Assembly: GCF_036059255.1 (NCBI RefSeq)
Contig: NZ_CP107947.1
Coordinates: 1,302,001 to 1,366,000 of the forward strand
Length of the DNA stretch: 64,000 nt
Reading direction: 5' to 3'
Source of the DNA: Micromonospora sp. NBC_00389
GTDB taxonomy: Bacteria > Actinomycetota > Actinomycetes > Mycobacteriales > Micromonosporaceae
Under the pieces are notes generated by a model, which was not told the DNA's origin, searched no databases, and was given only the letters and a program-made list of their open reading frames with translations. This document shows, piece by piece, positions 61,590 to 64,000 of this stretch (position 1 is its first letter; each line of letters opens with the position of its first letter). The position numbers and the translations under genes were made by a program.

Positions 61590-62333
61590 ATGAACGACAC
61601 GACCATCGGAACGCCGGACCACATCGCCGCGGCCGCCACCGCCGAGCTTGATGCTATCCAGCGTCGGCTCGAGGCGACGTGGGACATCGAGGCTGGCCTG
61701 CGAGAGATTCTGCTGGAGGAGCACTACCAGCGGTTCGTCGAGGAGAGGGCGGGCCGCCTCGACGTCGAGGCTGGCCTCGCAGAAGTACTCGTCGGCAGCG
61801 ATGAAGAGGACCTCCGGAATGCCGTGACGGCCCTACAGGTGGACCTGCGGCGCTGGAAGAGCACCCTTGACGCCATCTCCGCTGGCTACGGCAAGGTGGA
61901 GGTGTCTGCGGGGCCAAACACCTTCGAGCGTGTCCGGCTGCTGGCGCGAGAGGTGGACAGGACACTCGGCGTGGTCTGGGCAGACCACCGCAAGCTGATC
62001 CGTGCGAACGCGATCGACCGACGTTGCGCCAATGACCTTGTAAAGGTTCAACGCCAGGCGGACCACTGGCTGCCCTACTTGGCCCTGCTGGCAGACCAGC
62101 TGGAACAGGGGGTCGTCGGTCTGGAGACAGCCCTTGGGACTGTGCGCAATACCGCGCTCCTGCTCATGAGTGTCTACGACGTCCTCAGCACGATCCGGTA
62201 CCCGCGGAGTAAGCGGCGCGGCCACCCGTTCGCGCCAAAGGTGTTGGACCTCGCCGTTGACGTGAACCTACTCAAGCGGCCGATCAAGCGTCTGTTCGAT
62301 CCGTCGGACGAAGTGGTCGACGTGCTGCTATGA
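61590..62333 (+). CDS. Helical protein with duplicated EAGL motif, sigma operon
   Basis: 247 residues, start 14 nt after the sigma stop (GAGGGGG RBS). Mostly helical. Two copies of a short motif, WDIEAGLREIL (31-41) and LDVEAGLAEVL (57-67), match a short sequence that recurs in many actinobacterial regulatory and effector proteins. The rest (ADHRKLIRANAIDRRCANDL and so on) is unrecognised. It could be an anti-sigma or effector controlled by the sigma factor. Confidence 0.65.
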   Translation: MNDTTIGTPDHIAAAATAELDAIQRRLEATWDIEAGLREILLEEHYQRFVEERAGRLDVEAGLAEVLVGSDEEDLRNAVTALQVDLRRWKSTLDAISAGYGKVEVSAGPNTFERVRLLAREVDRTLGVVWADHRKLIRANAIDRRCANDLVKVQRQADHWLPYLALLADQLEQGVVGLETALGTVRNTALLLMSVYDVLSTIRYPRSKRRGHPFAPKVLDLAVDVNLLKRPIKRLFDPSDEVVDVLL

Positions 62334-62522
62334 CCGGCCGGGCGGGCGGCGTCGCTGCCAACCCGCTCGGCTGGCCGGGCCGAGGTCAGCTGCGCCGGGC
62401 AGAAAGGCGGGCCGATCGTCGACAGGCCTTCGCGGATTGGTGAGGGCTACGCCGTTTAGCTTGGCGGGGCTGCACCAGCGCCGCCCGGCCCTGTTGCACT
62501 CCGGGTCGCGGGCAGAACGGCG

Positions 62523-62554
62523 CGAGGCCGGAGCGGAAGTCCGCTCCGGCCTCG
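62523..62554. terminator. Perfect 14-bp hairpin next to tRNA-like fragments
   Basis: CGAGGCCGGAGCGG and its exact complement flank AAGT. It is probably the terminator of the former minus-strand tRNA transcript. Confidence 0.65.
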
Positions 62555-62645
62555 GCAAGACAAGTCGCCGCTCTGCCAATTGAGCTACATCCCCGCGATG
62601 TGGAGATGACGGGGCTCGAACCCGCAACGCGCGACATGATCAGGA
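62555..62645 (-). pseudogene. Two abutting tRNA-like fragments
   Basis: On the minus strand 62640-62602 ends with a good T-arm and acceptor strand (GCGGGTTCGAGCCCCGT, then CATCTCC), the 3' half of a tRNA. After about 4 nt, 62597-62555 reads GGGGATGTAGCTCAATTGGC, then AGAGCGGCGACTTGTCTTGC, a 5' acceptor/D-arm and a malformed 6-nt anticodon loop. Neither half has its partner, so both are decayed. Confidence 0.5.
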
Positions 62646-62685
62646 GCACCTCGGGTGCTAGAGCAAGCTTAGCACGATGCCCGAA

Positions 62686-62803
62686 ATCACCCAATCGCCT
62701 GCTGCCCGCCGACGCCGCCAGCGAGGTCCTGCGCACCTTTCGTCAAGAGCAGCGGCGCAACCTGCTCGGCAGCCTCGAGCCGGACGGCCAGCACGCCGTG
62801 TAG
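62686..62803 (+). pseudogene. C-terminal scrap of an unidentified protein
   Basis: LLPADAASEVLRTFRQEQRR, then NLLGSLEPDGQHAV and TAG 62803, with strongly GC-ending codons but no start codon. It is probably gene debris. Confidence 0.3.
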
Positions 62804-62991
62804 ACCACTGACCGGGCCCCGGAGATCGCCAAGGCAACAGGTGGACGGCGGCTGGGCGACCGGTGGCAGCACGGTTGCCCACAGACCGAAGAACGAAGAG
62901 GTCAAAACCCAAGGCGGAGCAACACCGATCAGCTAGATGGTCCTCGTCCAGTCGGACGCTGTTCGTGAGTTGCTCCGCCCGTTGCGGTGAG

Positions 62992-63870
62992 CTAGCGGTC
63001 CACGCTGGATTGGATCCGCAGCGTGTGGCCGTTGAGGTGAAGGTCGTGGGCCTTACCTGCCGCCGTGGCGGTCACGCCCGGCAGGCCGATGGTCTCGTCG
63101 AGCAGCATGCTGATGAGGTCTTTGGGGTACGGGTAGCTGTCCCATTGCAGGTGCCATCGTCGGCCGGCTCCGACAAGGCGGCGGCCTCGGAAGTCGTGGA
63201 AACTGGTGGGTGTCGCCCGCTGGAGTGGGTCGGAGAACCAGTGGCCGATGGCCCAACGTCCGGCGATGTCGCGGGCGTCGAGGCGCATGGCTAGTGCTCG
63301 CAGAATCGCGGCGACCCCTTTGCTGGGGGAAGGGTTGAACTGCAGCATGTGTTGTTCTGTGGCGTGGAGGGGCACGTCTGGCGTCCACCATCGGTAGCCA
63401 TCGCCAGTGTCGCGGGTGTAGACCCCGAAGCGGGCGTCGTCGAAGACTCCTCGGTGCTGGTCGGTGACGGTCATGCGCGCGCCGGTGGGCAGGTGCACCA
63501 GCCGGTAGGTCTCGTTGCCGTCGACTTGGTTCAGTCTCAGCCCGGGCAGCCCTATGGCCCCTGTTTCTTCGCCGCTGGGAACGAGGTATCCGAGGACATT
63601 GGTGGGGCAGTCGGTCACCACGACGAGGTCGTCGATGCGGGGGGACATCGTGAGCGAGTAGTGGGTCAGGCGGCTGACGATCGAGGTGCCGGCGATCGCT
63701 CCGTCAAACAGGTAGGTCGCGAGAAGGGTGCGGAGCCGTTGTTGGGGGACGGTGCAACGGTCCAAGCCGAGGTCGCCGATGTGTCCGATGCCCTGCCGGG
63801 CTGCGGTGATGTGCTCGCCGGTGTAGGCCGCCCGGAGACGGGCATGGGCGGTGTGAGCTGTGTGAGGCAT
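62992..63870 (-). CDS. Uncharacterised actinomycete mobile-element protein
   Basis: 292 residues from ATG 63870: MPHTAHTAHARLRAAYTGEH, then AARQGIGHIGDLGLDRCTVP. The middle is beta-rich (TYRLVHLPTGARMTVTDQHR, GYRWWTPDVPLHATEQHMLQ). The MPxxxxARxRLxxxYTGE...AA start recurs in proteins of actinomycete integrative elements. No catalytic motif is evident. Confidence 0.65.
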   Translation of the reverse strand: MPHTAHTAHARLRAAYTGEHITAARQGIGHIGDLGLDRCTVPQQRLRTLLATYLFDGAIAGTSIVSRLTHYSLTMSPRIDDLVVVTDCPTNVLGYLVPSGEETGAIGLPGLRLNQVDGNETYRLVHLPTGARMTVTDQHRGVFDDARFGVYTRDTGDGYRWWTPDVPLHATEQHMLQFNPSPSKGVAAILRALAMRLDARDIAGRWAIGHWFSDPLQRATPTSFHDFRGRRLVGAGRRWHLQWDSYPYPKDLISMLLDETIGLPGVTATAAGKAHDLHLNGHTLRIQSSVDR

Positions 63871-64000
63871 GCGTGACCCTCCGCGCTGCCCGGCCAGCGG
63901 TTGTCACACAAGTTCGGTCTATGACGAAGTTGGCTTGCTGGCGGAGCGGGCGTGGCACACCCTTGGTCGGAGCGCTTGCCAGGTCCGGGGGTGGCCTGCG
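63871..64000. other. Upstream region at the window edge
   Basis: Presumed promoter region of the gene at 63870; no further gene is supported before the edge. Confidence 0.3.

Overview
The window is high-GC DNA with strongly GC-ending codons. Gene families such as DUF2637, LysM/BTAD regulators, GntR-type mini-regulators, DUF4241, DUF3995 and many ECF sigma factors point to a filamentous actinomycete, most likely Micromonosporaceae (Micromonospora/Salinispora type). This placement is inferred from gene content; no rRNA or other taxonomic marker is present. The window is an accessory or plasticity zone. Intact genes alternate with truncated housekeeping-gene fragments, decayed insertion sequences, a CRISPR relic and tRNA fragments.

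Layout. 1-10.8 kb: tail of one gene; a two-gene DNA-methyltransferase operon (one active-looking, one lacking catalytic motifs) ending in a decayed DUF6431 gene; relics of a metal-efflux operon; a PQQ-propeller membrane protein; a sigma-like regulator behind a dense TGACA/TGTCA cluster; a DUF1963 protein; and a membrane-protein module between two gap-free 140-bp direct repeats. 10.8-14.5 kb: an ECF sigma/SRPBCC/DUF3995 operon and a DUF4241 membrane protein. 15-19.2 kb: an Hsp70-like ATPase fused to a membrane domain, followed by a frameshifted membrane-anchored BTAD regulator. 19.3-26.9 kb: small genes and fragments (aldo/keto reductase, Excalibur protein, mini-GntR, methyltransferase relic). 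26.9-35.5 kb: an IS5 element carrying a DinB passenger, an aminoglycoside-phosphotransferase-like gene, a peptidase E homologue without its catalytic serine, a LysR/DapA-like pair, a LysE exporter and an IS481 relic. 35.5-40 kb: a DUF2637 protein and a 1054-residue LysM-BTAD regulator. 40-49.1 kb: an ECF sigma factor and partner, ArsR, a RecD2 helicase, a GIY-YIG protein and an AlpA-like excisionase/regulator. 49.2-52.9 kb: a CRISPR relic without cas genes, LtrA and IS110 pseudogenes, an intact IS5, and a tRNA-Arg(ACG) 3' fragment that looks like an attachment site.

The most interesting region is 53.3-59.9 kb. A four-gene operon encodes a ubiquitin-like protein, an E2-like protein, a JAMM protease and an E1-like enzyme, all joined by 4-nt start/stop overlaps. 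It is a bacterial ubiquitin-like conjugation system of the Bil/6E type. A divergent gene pair sits 104 nt away: a STAS+HATPase protein and a STAS-like (DUF4325)+winged-helix protein. Both pair genes start with GTG inside near-identical 20-bp palindromes, which suggests autoregulation and control of the conjugation operon. A PD-(D/E)XK-nuclease-like gene follows. The tRNA-Arg fragment on the left suggests this block belongs to an integrated island extending to the right.

A second cross-cutting signal is a set of hexamers (TGTGAG or close variants) repeated at exactly 10-bp intervals, in the same orientation as the gene. It lies upstream of four separate transcription units: the methyltransferase operon, the sigma-like gene, the 8.5-kb membrane gene and the LysM-BTAD operon. 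This suggests one mobile-element regulon.
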